NCBI GenBank assembly: GCA_022036555.1
Contig: CM039139.1
Coordinates: 21,390,981-21,454,980 of the forward strand
DNA: 64,000 bases
Direction: 5' to 3'
DNA from: Microstegium vimineum
Lineage: Eukaryota; Streptophyta; Magnoliopsida; Poales; Poaceae
Shown: piece after piece, positions 22,658-35,203 of the stretch
Layout of the letters: the number at the start of each line of letters is the position of its first letter
How positions within the stretch are numbered: position 1 is the stretch's first letter
The notes under the pieces: model-generated
Seen by the model: only the letters and a program-made list of their open reading frames with translations
The model's database searches: none
Told to the model about the DNA's origin: nothing
Made by a program: the position numbers and the translations under genes

Positions 22658-25600
22658 GGAGCAATCGATCGAGATCTCAGGAGACGGATGCGTGGAGCAT
22701 CAGTATGTGTCGCATGCGACCGATCGGCCGCCGGATCGAACCCTGCAGGGCCGCGCGCGCGCGACTGGTAGCTTGCGGGGGGCGCGGTCGCTTGATTTCT
22801 CGTCGCTCCTCTGGGTCCGGGATGATGAGACGATGGTGTTGGAAAACTTGCGGCGGGGTGGATGTCCTGGGGAAGGTGGCTGGCTGGAGGCAGGAATTAA
22901 AGGTGGTGGTGCCCGCAGTCCTCACGCATCTCAAGATCTTGCGGAAGCTGCCCTCTTTTGTCCTCCTCTTCCTGTCATGTCCGGTAAAGATTTTCTGTAA
23001 TATTTTATTCACTGGTTGTTTTTTTCCAGTCTACGCCTTCAGCTTTTGCAGTTTTACGTTTTTGACCTGTTCGGCTGTCTTTCTAAACGGTGGTGGTGCC
23101 TTCAAACATCTACTGTATCTAAGTATCAACAGCGTTTTGTGTCCAAACAGTGGGCAGGTCGGCCAGGGACTAAAATGGGAGCCACATGAATAGCATAACT
23201 TACAAGGTGCAAGCGGAAAAAAACACCACACGAGTAAATAAATAATCATGGCAGAACAAACAAACAAGACGTCCTATGTGAGTGGCAAGACCGTGAATAG
23301 GACGGCATCGAGGGCTAAACCCTTTCCTTCTGAGGAATAATTGCAGCTGGGTGGATGGACATCGTTGGACGGCCGGGCCAACATGGGCCGGCCATTCACG
23401 ATACGAGAAGCTACCGTCCGGCCACTGTCGCGCGGGGCCCATACGGAAACGGCCCGCCTGTCAGATCCACGTGGTGTCGTGCGGCGAGAGGAGGTGGTCG
23501 ACTTTGCTGGCTGCACGCTGGTCGGTGGGCCTAAAGCAAACGAGGCGATGGCATCCCGTGTAAATTGCGAGGGGCACTGGGGTCCATGTTTGACCCCTCT
23601 ATACTCTACATGATGCAACCGCAACAGCCAATAGGAAGGTACGGGCCCACGTTGCTCCGATGTGGCAACAACTTCGACCGGCCGGCCCATCCGAATGTGA
23701 CTAGGGTACTTTCAGTGCTAAATTTAATTGTGTTCCCTTTTCGTCTCAAGCTGTAAGTATTATTTTTGCTGAGGTGGTATCTTATTATTAATACCTAGTC
23801 ACATTCCGACTTAGTGTAGTACTAAGTTTTATTTTGCTGGGGATAAAACTTTCAGTGTAGTACGTATCTTATTGACGGCCGGGAGAGCCTATAGACGCGA
23901 GCTAGTGCTTTCGTGAACTATAAAACTAACTTAGTGGCAAATTTCGACTTCTTCTCATGACTTGATAGTGCTGGGTGCCCGCACGCACGTAATACTGAGA
24001 TTGCCATATCATTCCTTGTCCTGACTCTTGCATCGATGAGCCTACTTTTGCATCGGCAGGCGTACGTGCAACGGTGCAAGTTGAGCGACACAAGTTGACG
24101 AGGGTTTTGTTTGGTCCAAAGGAAACCGGAGTTATCTAATGATGGTTGATGAGGTCTAATCCGCCGGCTGGCCTCGCTTCGCCGACATGCCAGCCGGCAG
24201 AGGGTAGTGGGCAAGTGGCCGGGCGTTCGTTGCTGAACCTATTGGGAAGTAGCTAGCGTGGCATTGGCTGCTGCGTATCGGTATCGCTCAAGTATTGCTA
24301 GAGGCTACCTAGAGCCTTCCGGATAGGTTTCGGGAAAACCGAGGCCGTATGTTTCTGCCTCTGATTGTTTCTATTCCAAGCTGCGAGCCGCGTGGTTTTC
24401 GATCACTCCATTCCCTACAAGAATATGCTTCATCATTTCCAAAAGACATAATATATACTTATCCATTAGACAGCTCTTACAACCAACTTTTACATCATCA
24501 AGGACCGGCAAACGTTATGTTTCTTAAAGCAACTTTTATAGCGAATTCAATTTTCATGTGACCAATACAATTGGGAAATTTTCCGAACGTCCAATCACTC
24601 AAATTTGACGTCATATGTCCAGACAAAGGTCATCTCCAGAGGTCTCAATCATTGATTATCCATCATATGTCAAAACAGGGGGATATTCCTACCGCTTATG
24701 TACGCAGGAAGAACAAAAGGAAATACACCTTACCTAAACCAAAGAAAATAAACACCATATATATAGCAAAGAAAAAGTAACAGTGATATACAATAACACA
24801 GTTTCTTGCAGGGAAGATATATCCCAATAATCGTCATCCACAAACTAGCATGACCTACCCGCGGCACGCAGAGACAAGAATACCGCTCATGTACATCTAT
24901 GATTTTCACTTATTGCAGAATTTCACCTATCTACAATCTGTACAAGGGAATGAATCCACACTGCATTACACACGTATGAATCATTATACCACCCCAAACC
25001 ACAACATAATTCCAGTGTTTATTGACATCTCAAGTAATAAGTTTCAGAACCGGCACACCTGCTTATCTATCCAGGTGTGTCTACACTCTATAATCGCAAC
25101 AAGGCCTTGCGATTTCACTAATTCATAGGCTGCTTGTAGCATGGATGATATCATTCTTCCAACTATTACCTTTTTCCTGGAAAAGCTAAAACAAAAGGTG
25201 TAATTGTGTTTAGCTCACTTTAGCAAACTGGTTCCTTTGGATGCCTTGAAATTTTATGTGAATACAAGTACCTCAGCAACTCCAGCGATAGTAAATCAAC
25301 TCTGGGCACACTCGAAACCTTCTGAAAACTCATGCATCCGAAATCGTTCCAAAAATTCAAAAGGCCTGTATATAGCAGGTAGTCTTTTCCAAGTCAAAAC
25401 TAAAAGATAATATAAACACACTGCGCTAAGTTAACGACATTAAATTAGACCCAAGTCATGGCAGGGTGAGTAACATCAGCCAAGGAGAGAAGAACATTGT
25501 GTTTATATAATTCAATTTAGCTATCCTTTTTCCTACAATCAAATTGAATTGTTGCAAGCTTCATGAAAACCACAAATGTTGAGTAAGACAAAAGCAATCA

Positions 25601-25781
25601 TGCAAGGTGTGAGTGGTAATGTACAACAAAAAAATCTACTGTTGACCTAATTTCAAAGATAGTCTGAGCACCGGAAGAAAATGGTGGAATCGTGTGAAAT
25701 ATTACTTTTGATAATTTGATTGAAGAACAGCAATCACGGTGAGGTATCAATTATTCAAGTGTGTAGTAAAGCTTGGATGTC
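22658..25781. other. Intergenic between the PHD gene and ASG2
   Basis: It starts with the promoter/5' flank of the PHD-finger gene (GC-rich to about 22960) and ends with the probable 3' UTR of ASG2. No exon or well-bounded transposon is visible in between; open frames on both strands lack recognisable domains. Confidence 0.4.
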
Positions 25782-28700
25782 TTACAGCACAATTTGACGG
25801 TTCCGACATAACTTCCGCTGATTATTCTCTATGGCAGTTAATACATCAAGTTCTGGTCCAGCAACCATAGATGTAGCATTTGCATCGGGTGTCCATAGCT
25901 AATAAAAAAATAAAAACAGAGTGAGAGCCATTAAGTGCTTCAGTAGAATATGTGAACCTATTTTAAAGAAATATACTCCTCCATTTCAAATTATAAGACG
26001 TTTTGGCTTTAGATACATAGCGTTTTCTATGCACTTAGATATACACTACGTATAGATACATAATAAAACAATGTATCTAGAAAAGCCAAAACATCCTATA
26101 ATTTAGAACGGAGGGAGTACCACAAAACAATGACATGTCACAACCAATCACTCATTGTAAGGCTGAGATGAAAGACCAGGGCCAATATGTCAGTGATACA
26201 GTTGAGGGCCAACATGTCAGTGATACAGTTGTTGCATATATGAACAGAGAAGTCATTTAATGGAATGTGGGAAACAGCGATGTATTGTATAATCAATTGC
26301 AACTAGAAATATAGATTATATACCTTTATCGTGTTATCGATTCCACTAGTTGCAACAGCACAATCGAAGGGATGAGACTGTATGCAGTTCACAACTATGG
26401 AAAATGTAAAACACATGAGAAGCAGTATTAAAAAGGTATCAGAAAAGGAAGTTGAAATATAATTACCAGCTCCATCCCCTGCAAGCATTTTAATAAGCCT
26501 TCCTGTTCTCTTCTCCCATATGAACCATCTACCATCATCACTCCCACTGGCAATGAACTCCCCTGTTGTAAGAGGAATAAAGCACAAGAGTCAAGAACAA
26601 CACGTACAAGCTCACCTTAACCAAAAAACTTTGAATCCAATTAGGTTGTTTCACAGGAAGATTGTTCATTTCAATGTGTTAACATGGCATTGACATTTAC
26701 TATTTTTATTGAACCAAGCTCTGTTTATTTCATGAATCTCATAAGGCAGTCAATGGAGACAGTTATGCACAGTAAATTTTAGGTATTCCCTCCATACCCA
26801 GTTTAATTGACGTTTAGGACATGATTGTGCTTACCAAGGAGTCATTAATTAGGGGGTATTTTTCCCTGTCTGCCCCTATTAAATGCAGTTTGGATGCACT
26901 TCATACAAGAAACAAACGTAGCTCGAATGGCTAGTGTGGTGAGGTTGAGTCTTGGGGTTCCAGGTTCGAGACCTGGTGGGCACGATTTTTTTTGCTGTTT
27001 CGGCGCTCGTTTGAGGGAGTGGAACAGGCAGGTACGGCTGTGCATGGCTCCGGGCGCTCGTTTGAGGGAGTGGAACGGGCAGTACAGGCTCGTTTGGGAG
27101 CGGAACCAGCGGGGAGCCTCAGGGGCAATTGTGTCCAACTGCGACGCTGTGGCCGTAGGACGACAGACTTTGCGGAAACGAGCCAAGGCGCCAGGACGTC
27201 AGTCTTTCCGGGTACGGAGGGAGTACTACTGTAAATCCAGACTCCAGATTTTTGCACTTCTGTGGAGTCAATCAATCTTAAGTCTTAAGTTTGACTAAAT
27301 ATATACAAAAAAAGTACTAATTCATGGTACCAAATAATCACATCATATAATTTCATAGTAACCTATTTAGAAATACAAATGTGGATATTATTTTCTACAA
27401 ATCTAGTCAAACTTAAGATTAATTGACTTCTCGACGTTCGAGATGAGCACTTATTTTGAGACGGATGGAGTGCACAGAACTATTCTATTACTCTTACATG
27501 AAAGGTTTCTGTTATTATAAAATCCACAGATGAAAAAATACAACAATGCAACAAAAAATAGCCTAACCTTGCTCACCAAGAAAGCTGGCTTGTTTTATAT
27601 CTGTCCCTACATTAGAGTGTGCAACATATCTTTGTTTCATATCAATGGCAACATCTGACTGCATTGCACAATTGGAACAATTTGTGAAAATCCATGCAAC
27701 AGGCCAACAGCATAAAATAAATGCATGTTATTTGGTATAGAAAGAAAATGTAAGAATAAAGGAAAAAAGAATACCTGAAAAGCAGAATCATCGTTTTGAG
27801 CAGACTCAATTGACCCATTCTCATCACTGTATTCATTGGTTTGATCCTCTCTTTGATGAAATCGGAAACTTAAACTACCCTGGAGGGCACCTTGATCATT
27901 CTCTCGGCTTTCATCACCAGATACCGATGTCTCGTAGTCCAATTCCATTTCATCATCATAATCTGAATCTTCTCGTCCCTCCTGTGAGGAACCACCAACA
28001 TCGGGTCTAAATAATATCTCACTCAATGAGCGTAATTTTCCATGAGTATCAGCTTTGGAGTTCCCATTTTGCTCTGTTCTGTTCTTCTCAAGCTCAGCTG
28101 CTTGCACAAAAGAAATCCATTAAAATATAGAAGAGCAACATGTTTAAATTTCAATTCCTCGACTTCAACACCCAAGGCATGAAAGTGGAATGAATACTAA
28201 TGGACAGATGAACAAAAGTGCAAATGCATGTTCACAAGAAGTAAATTCTAAGTTCATCTGTTTATCAGTAAACATCCTAAATATATTCATGGAAACAGCT
28301 ACGATATACGGAAGATTAATAAGCATAGTTCATTAGACATGAGGAAATCATCTCCTTGGACATTTAAAATGCACGTAATCTCCAAAATAATCAGCACATA
28401 TGCTAAAGCTACACAACAAAATAAATAATTTATGCTGTTATTGTGCATGTACTCACCTGAAGCAACGCGTTGCTTGAAATAATCCACCTGCTCCCTCAAT
28501 TGACAATGAGGTGGAAGAAGACCATTTGCCGCCTCTGCATACGCAGATGCCTCCTTCAGTCTTCCTAACTACACAAGACATGGCAGCTATTTATGAGATG
28601 GAAAGTTATAGACATCCTATTTTCACAAGCTCATTTAAACGGGGATTTGAATTCCATTAGCAAGTTCCAAAGTCAACAATTTTAAAACCAACTATATTCA

Positions 28701-31700
28701 ATACAGGACTAACAAAACCAAAAGCAGATGACATAATTAAACACAAAAGGACAGCTCATTGGGATAATTAAGGCCCCTAAAGTAAGAGATTGATATATGA
28801 CCATATTTTCCTGATAAGGAATAAGGAAACATAAAAACTTATAAATTTATCAAACCCTCCATGCCAGTGTGAAACTTAACATTCTAAAAGAACATACTCA
28901 AGGAAGGCTTGGCCAATTCCGTATAAATACAGAAGTACCAGACTATTTGACAGTAAATCCATATGTTATTCTGACTGATTTACTGATGCTTACCTGCAAT
29001 AGTGCCTCAGCCATATGTAAGTGTACTTGATATGATGTGGCATCAATCTTCCGTGCTCTATTGCAATCTCGAATCGCCATGTAAACATCATTTTTCCACT
29101 TCCTCTGTAGATCAAATTCAATGATCCCTACTTTTAATGTGGAACAGAGCTCTCACAAATGATAGAGAAAGCAGACAAACCTTTAGGAACAATGCTGCTC
29201 GAGTACACAAAAACTCATGACTCATGTCATCATCAATATCAGGTTTCATTGATTCAAGAACTTCACTGCATGCTTCAATTCCACGCATTAAGTTCATGCC
29301 TGTCTCCAGAGAACTGGTTGCAACTTGCATAAATTTCTTGCACATATCTACCTGAAACGAGCGCCAAGAAAGGCACAGGGGTTCAATATGTGTCGCAGAC
29401 CAAGATACAGATATGGTATGACATGGTGATGTCATTTTTCTCACCCTAGACAAATTTCTTGAAGTTGTATTTACTGAAGCCTTCTTTTCTTTTGCATGTT
29501 CTTTTGCTGGTACTTTGTGAAAAGGGGGTACAAATAATTGCTCCCGTACATAGTCTGCTGTGTATCTAACTGAACTCATATTATCTGAAGAGATAACATT
29601 ATAAGCATATCATATTGTATATGTCATTGAATTGAAACAGTGCCACATAGACTAGAAGTGTATAGTAGATGTGAAAAAAACACAAAGTGAGTTATTTTAA
29701 AATACCTGGGTCAACATCAAACAGATAAACATGTTCACCACTGTAACTTAAAAGAACCTCCTTCCCATTTGGGCTGAATGCAACATGTGTAAGGTGCAAA
29801 TATGTCTTTTTCTGCTAACAAAGCGGGGCAGAAACCAGAAAGTCAATGAGAAAAACACAACTATAGTTCAAGGTATAACAAATGTGAAACTAAAAACTCA
29901 TTGAAGTGGTGTACTGTGAACAAGCATAAAAGCACTAGAACTAGTATTTTCTACTCTCTCAGTTCCAAATTTTAAGTCGTTCTGGCTTTTCTAAATACAT
30001 CGATTTTGCTATGTATAAAGGTGTTGTTTGTTTCCGTGTCGTAAACGGAAACATGAATGGGCTCAGGTCACGGCACTATTTGTTCCATGTAATGAATACC
30101 CTTGATTTGTTTGTTTCGCGCAAGGGAGGCAACTGGATCCGTTAGCGCCAGATGGTGGGCGGGATCACGTCACGGAGCTTTTGTACAGGCCCGTAACGGT
30201 TGACGCTGGTATCGATTACAGGCTACGTGAACCAAACGCGAGGAGGCGTAGTTAGATTGCGATGTCAACTGTTTACGTGCTGAGAACCCCGAACCAAACA
30301 GCACCAAAATAAGACAGTTAAAACTTAAGACTCATTGCCATTATAATTTGGAACAGAGGGAGTATAAAATAAGACAGTTAAAACTTAAAACTTGTTGTCA
30401 TTATAGCAAGAAGTTGAAACCCAGTTGCCAAAGTACCATCCAAAGTTTGAGTTATGACATCACCAAAATAGCATCATTGTGTCTATGACCAGTGGGTCCA
30501 GGCTTCCAGCAGATGTTTTGGCAGTGTCACAACTTTGGATTGTATTTTGGCAATCATCACAGTAGTTTTAATGGTATGGAGGCAACTTTACCACAATAAG
30601 GCTAACAGAACTACTGAAACTGACCACACCATTTTTCAAATGCTCTCTGATTCAAGGGAATCAGAAGAAAAATATATCTTTACCATGTTTCCCTCTCACA
30701 TGATAACTTTTGTAGCACATACATATAGGATTTACAATTATTAACTTCATACAAACAAAGCTACAATGCTTGCCAACTTCATCATAAGCAACAGAAACAA
30801 CACAGCATAACAATCAAATGCAAGAATGAACTCACACTGTCAGCAAGATGCAATGGGCAGAACATTTTAACGCATGGCGGCGGCTTCCTTTTGGTTTGAC
30901 ATGAGCTCAATGGTGGAAGCATTCTCCTATCGTACAGCCTAGCAAAGGCATCGCTGCATGAACATCATGTAGCAGAGAAGTGCTAGTCATTAGTCTGGTA
31001 TAAAAACACAAAGGCTTATTATGTACTGACTGTTGATGACAAAAAGCTAGGTTACCTCCCGCCAACAAGGATTTGATGGGGACAAACAGAGCTAATGTCA
31101 CAAGACTTCAGTGCCAATGGATGTTTAGGTAGATCAGCTAAAGACTTCTTTGCTCCACACCGTAGATCAAGCTGCCAAAAATATGTAGTGCAGAAAATAA
31201 ATCAGAACCACGTTCATAACTAGATCAGCTAATATTATTAGCAAGCATTTATCTTCATTCTTCAAGCAGACTTATCCATGCAATTCAAACAGAATCCCCA
31301 AGGAGAAAAAATGGACTACTGGTACAAATCAATTAATAAGCAGGTGCATGAGAAGCACAGAATACTCAACTGAATTTTCTAACAAATGAAGCATTATGAG
31401 TTCACTTTTTCTAAGATCCATAGATTCAATGGCAAAAAATGGTGTACAGATCCAGATACCTCCAAAAGTTCTAAAAAATGAAGTAGATTACAAGCAATAA
31501 CATTTCAAATACAAAAATAAAATACCCCCAAAGTATAATTTGGATTGCCATTACTATATTTCGAAATATCTAAAACAAGGGAAAAGTTATTGACAAAAAT
31601 TGAACAGCATAAGCTGGACAGACTAAAATGACATGCTCCATTTCAATAATGCAGTGAAGCAACCACAAGTAGAACACAGCAAGGAAAGAAGTACAGAATG

Positions 31701-34700
31701 CTCACAAGCACATTACGGCATTCTTGGTTAGCAGATCCTGCACGAGGACAGGAACTACACTCACGAAAATCATGTTGTCTCAGAGTACCATCCTCGCTTG
31801 CACTCCACACTACATTAGGATTGCCAACTTCAACCTACATGTGGCAACAAACAAAAGTATTACCGAATGATGCAGAGGCTCAAAAAAGTAGAACATATAA
31901 GTGCAAGGGTGAGCAGAACACATCTCAAATGATAAGACAGAAAATGCAACACATCAATGTCTAAACATGCACATACAGAGAACAAATTTAGAGCAGTGCC
32001 ATACGTCAGGCTGTCGGCTGTTCTTCTGTAGAATAACATCAAGTTTTCCAAAAAGTGGTTCTGTTACGGCGGTGAGCCTTGCTGCGCAGGAAGTACGGAG
32101 GCGAGACAGGAGAGCAGGGACGTGCAGCTCTACGGCGAGTCGGCGCCGTGTTTGTCGCCGAGTAGAGCTGACGGCGTGGGGGGTTACGAGGATCAGGGCT
32201 GGAGCCAAGGAAGATACAAATATCTTAATCCAGGCTTGCCTCTCATACGTACGTGTCTAGCCTTTATAGCAATTACAATCCAGCAACTAATCTACGATAA
32301 TAAACTCTTAAACAACTCTAACAACCGAATGAAATCTAATCTCTAACTAATTGACGCTAGGATAAGGGTGCTGCGGCCTAGCCTTGCCGACCATAACAGG
32401 TTCATCCAGGACTTCTTTCAGAATATTTTCAAAATTAAATGCAAATTTTGTCATGCTCTAGAATTTCAAATACGAAATAATGGCCCATCAGCAAGCTAAC
32501 TTACAGCTAGTTTCTTGACCCTTCTCGAGTGACACTGGTAAACCGCTGTTGGTTCCATAGAAATTTCTCTAGGCCTTCTGCCACTTAATCGAGACATATT
32601 GAAAACACGAACCTGGAAAAGAATAGTAACTTAGTTGAAGAAAGACCCAAATAACAGGGATACAAATTTATTAAAAAGAAAAGAAAGAGATAGGAGGTAG
32701 GTGTACCTCTGCATCTCCTGCTCCAGAGACTACTACTTCATCACATGTTTCCGGGACAAACTTTGTACAAAAGATATTTGCAGAATGGCCAGTGTCAATT
32801 TCATGCACCAGCTCTCGGTTATTATAATTCCAGATGTTAATCTGCAGAACAAGTAGTCACCAATACTAAACCATTTGTCAAGAATCTTTTCCTACTTAAG
32901 GTCATACCATAACATATTAAAGCAAGTCACATAGGAAATATCTAAGGGCTACTGAAGCAATGTCTCTTTTCAAAAGAAGATGGTCATAATACATACATAA
33001 CACACCACACACAACACACACAAACCAAAACACAACAAATATATTATATATATTTAAATATATATATATTACCTTTGTTCCACAGCTTAAATCCAGATAC
33101 CCACATGAAAAACAAGATAATTTCTATGTTTGTAAAAACATAAATACACTACCATGCCGCCTTTCAAAGACAGATCACAATACAATTAACCATAATGGTC
33201 TGTCTGTAACATATAAACGAAAGACTACATGCACTACTAAATCAATAGGTATAACCATTTAGCCTATGACTTAGTCCTTCTGTAAGGGAAAACCAACACC
33301 CAGGCATAAAAAGATCATGAAAAAATTAATCATGTTAGCTAACCAATCTGGCTTAGAAACTTACTCTAGTGTCATCTGATCCTGATACAAGAAGCGAACC
33401 ACTTGAGTTCCATGCGATAGCATTCACGCAACCTACGTGACCCTGTTCAATACCACAAAAGAAAGAAGTGCATCGTAAAAAGCAAGCAAGAGCAAGTAGC
33501 TTCACTTTTTACTCAACAGCACACATAAATTCCAGCACGCCAACATGATATTCATCATATATATTATATTAATGCACATGATAAGACAATGATAGTTATA
33601 TACCACCATCTCCTTTTCCAAAGCAAGCTTTTGCACCAGAGAAGAATGGAACTGTACTTTTTTCTTAATGTCCTGCAAAGGAAAAATATTAGTTCCACTT
33701 GCATTATGCTCTGGCTTAAACCATAACTTCACAATTACAGAATGCAAGAGCAAAGAAGAACAGTACAAAAGATACAATTAAGTGTCCTGATAACTCAGGA
33801 TATGCTGCCTCTGTTGCAAATTATAAGTCGTCTGGTTTCCTAGGCCGTTTGATTGAGGACTAGTGACTAGTGACTACTAATTAGTCCAATAGTCTCAATT
33901 TTACCAAACACTTGGACTACTGAGGACTATAGTGACTATACATATAAGTCTCAAGGGGTGCTATTTGGGACTACTACATAGAAGTCACAGTCATATCCTC
34001 CAATCCAAACAGGACCTAGATAATAGTAAAAGTATGTATCTAGACATAGTGTATATCTAGATACACAACAAAAGTATGTACAAGAAAGCTAGAACGACTT
34101 ATAATTGGAATGGATGGAGTAATATCTAACCAAGTAATGCTGCCAGGAAAGCAGTTGCTGACCTATATAAAATCAGATTCTAATAAAAGAAAGCCATTTG
34201 TCATGAATGTTTCAGTTCATGGTGATGCTGGACCAATCTCTTTGCCTGGTAACTATAAGTAAAGAACGTGGATAGTTGGGGGGGTTGTAAATATAAAAAC
34301 TGGTGTTCCTTTTCATTGCTCTCTTTCAAACACGGATGACATGTTTCAGGTGCGGTCAATTTCTTCATAGGCTTATATGATGTTTGTTGCCTTCTTTTAT
34401 TCCTAACTAAATACAGTTTCCTGAAACAAAAAAATTACTGATGCCCATGTATTTATATAACTGGTCCATAAGTCACCATACATATGTAAATTGAGAGGAA
34501 AAGAACGACTGCCACATATGTAAGGAGTTGGCATTTTTTTATGAGAAATAACATCACTCGATTAATCCATTGGTCCATGTATATATAATATGTACAAAAG
34601 GCCATACCATTTCACAATTACCTAAAGATCTCACCATCGTCAACAATAGAGTATTCAGTAGTTCTTTTGTATCACCTTAAACATTCAGCAGATTGTTTCA

Positions 34701-35203
34701 GATTTGCACCGCATAATAAAGAGCAAGAATTCTAAAGTCAACTTGATGCTGCTGCATTTCAGAAGTGGCCCAATATTAATTCGTATAAAGACAGATAAGG
34801 TATAGAGCAAACTGCTATTCTAATATAACTACTGGTATCAGGGCATCATGTTGCCGCATCGAAAGCACTCGAACAGCAGCTGGTTCCTCCATGTTCACAA
34901 ACCCTAGTGAGTTTCAACCTAGTCAGAACTACCGATCCGGAAATGCAAACCCAGCACCCACTAACTCATCCAAAACCGCCCCGCCAATCACTCCTGCCCC
35001 CATCGATTCGCCGACACGAACCCGACGAATCGGCCAATTCGATCCCAAAGCAAAGCACAAATGCCGCCTAAAGCGCTAGGAGAAATCTCAGGGGTTTGCG
35101 GCTCTGAGGGGCCTTACGGGGGAGCCGTGGAGGTGCGGGCGTCCAGGAGATCGGCAACGCTGCCGTCCGAGAAGGGCCACCGCAGCTTCTCCGCCGCGTC
35201 CAT
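25782..35203 (-). CDS. ASG2: ASG2-like WD40-TPR protein, DDB1-CUL4-associated factor
   Basis: It encodes an orthologue of Arabidopsis ALTERED SEED GERMINATION 2, a DWD/DCAF protein that binds DDB1 in CUL4 ubiquitin ligases. I traced these minus-strand exons with GT-AG borders: 35203-35118, 33672-33604, 33442-33365, 32841-32707, 32612-32505, 31834-31706, 31171-31056, 30953-30838, 29811-29706, 29584-29445, 29351-29181, 29104-28994, 28568-28457, 28097-27775, 27658-27568, 26562-26467, 26394-26324 and 25898-25782. WD repeats come first (WNSSGSLLVSGSDDT, VWSASEDGTLRQHDF, VGGSDAFARLYDRRML), then TPR-like helices (FLCTRAALFLKRKW...DATSYQVHLHMAEALL), an acidic linker (EDSDYDDEMELDY) and two final WD repeats (FIASGSDDGRWFIWEK). 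Exon 1 is one base short of joining exon 2 in frame. The protein ends NRQIVL, without the CaaX box of the Arabidopsis protein. Confidence 0.92.
25976..26117. mobile_element. Stowaway MITE (142 bp) in ASG2 intron
   Basis: TA dinucleotides flank it (25974-25975 and 26118-26119). The ends CTCCTCCATTTCAAATTATA and TATAATTTAGAACGGAGGGAG are inverted repeats, and GACGTTTTGGC/GCCAAAAC continues the pairing inside. It lies in the last intron of ASG2. Confidence 0.88.
26786..27223. mobile_element. Stowaway-like element carrying a tRNA-like module
   Basis: Termini TTCCCTCCATACCC and GGGTACGGAGGGAG are inverted repeats, with TA on each side (26784-26785 and 27224-27225). At 438 bp it is long for a Stowaway MITE. 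The centre is GC-rich and contains a repeated segment (GGCGCTCGTTTGAGGGAGTGG, near 27000 and 27050) as well as the tRNA-like sequence annotated separately. It lies in the ASG2 intron between exons 27568 and 26562. Confidence 0.65.
26917..26992 (+). other. tRNA-like / SINE-like Pol III module
   Basis: TAGCTCGAATGG (26919-26930) resembles a Pol III A box and GGTTCGAGACC (26963-26973) a B box. CCAGGTTCGAGACCTGG can form a T-arm-like hairpin, and a T-run follows at once (26986-26992), like a Pol III terminator. I could not fold a complete tRNA, so this is a tRNA-derived or tRNA-mimicking sequence rather than a gene. Confidence 0.4.
27240..27474. mobile_element. Stowaway MITE remnant
   Basis: AGTCTTAAGTTTGACTA and TAGTCAAACTTAAGATT form an inverted pair. 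The right side ends TTATTTTGAGACGGATGGAGT, a typical Stowaway terminus. The matching left terminus is missing, and the preceding 438-bp element abuts it. Confidence 0.6.
29951..30362. mobile_element. Stowaway MITE split by a second MITE
   Basis: The left part TACTCTCTCAGTTCCAAATT (29951) pairs with AATTTGGAACAGAGGGAGTA (ending 30362). Between about 30022 and 30306 sits another element, with ends GGTGTTGTTTGTTTC and GAACCAAACAGCACC and AAA on both sides. Its GC-rich interior differs from the AT-rich host MITE. Both lie in the ASG2 intron between exons 30838 and 29811. Confidence 0.68.
32062..32398 (-). mobile_element. Solo LTR (337 bp) in ASG2 intron
   Basis: Read on the minus strand it starts TGTTATGG and ends CGTAACA, the TG...CA ends of an LTR with a short terminal inverted repeat. 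A perfect 5-bp target-site duplication, GGTTC on the plus strand, flanks it at 32057-32061 and 32399-32403. A TATA-like element (GCTATAAAGG) lies mid-LTR on the minus strand. No internal retrotransposon sequence remains, so it is a product of LTR-LTR recombination. It sits between ASG2 exons 32505 and 31834, in the same orientation as the gene. Confidence 0.88.
33803..34119. mobile_element. Stowaway MITE interrupted by a Tourist-like MITE
   Basis: The outer element has GCAAATTATAAGTCGT on the left and ACGACTTATAATTGG...GGATGGAG on the right, flanked by TA. The inner 173-bp element (33843-34015) starts GGCCGTTTGATTGAGGA and ends TCCTCCAATCCAAACAGGAC, an imperfect inverted repeat, with CTA on both sides (33840-33842 and 34016-34018), a PIF/Harbinger-type 3-bp duplication. 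Both lie in ASG2 intron 1. Confidence 0.83.

Noticed and set aside
22453..23193. 246-aa plus-strand open frame
   Set aside because: Antisense to PHD exon 1 and its GC-rich promoter; arginine-rich composition reflects GC content.
26917..26992. A bona fide tRNA gene
   Set aside because: A-box-like and B-box-like motifs are present, but I could not pair an acceptor stem or identify an anticodon loop.
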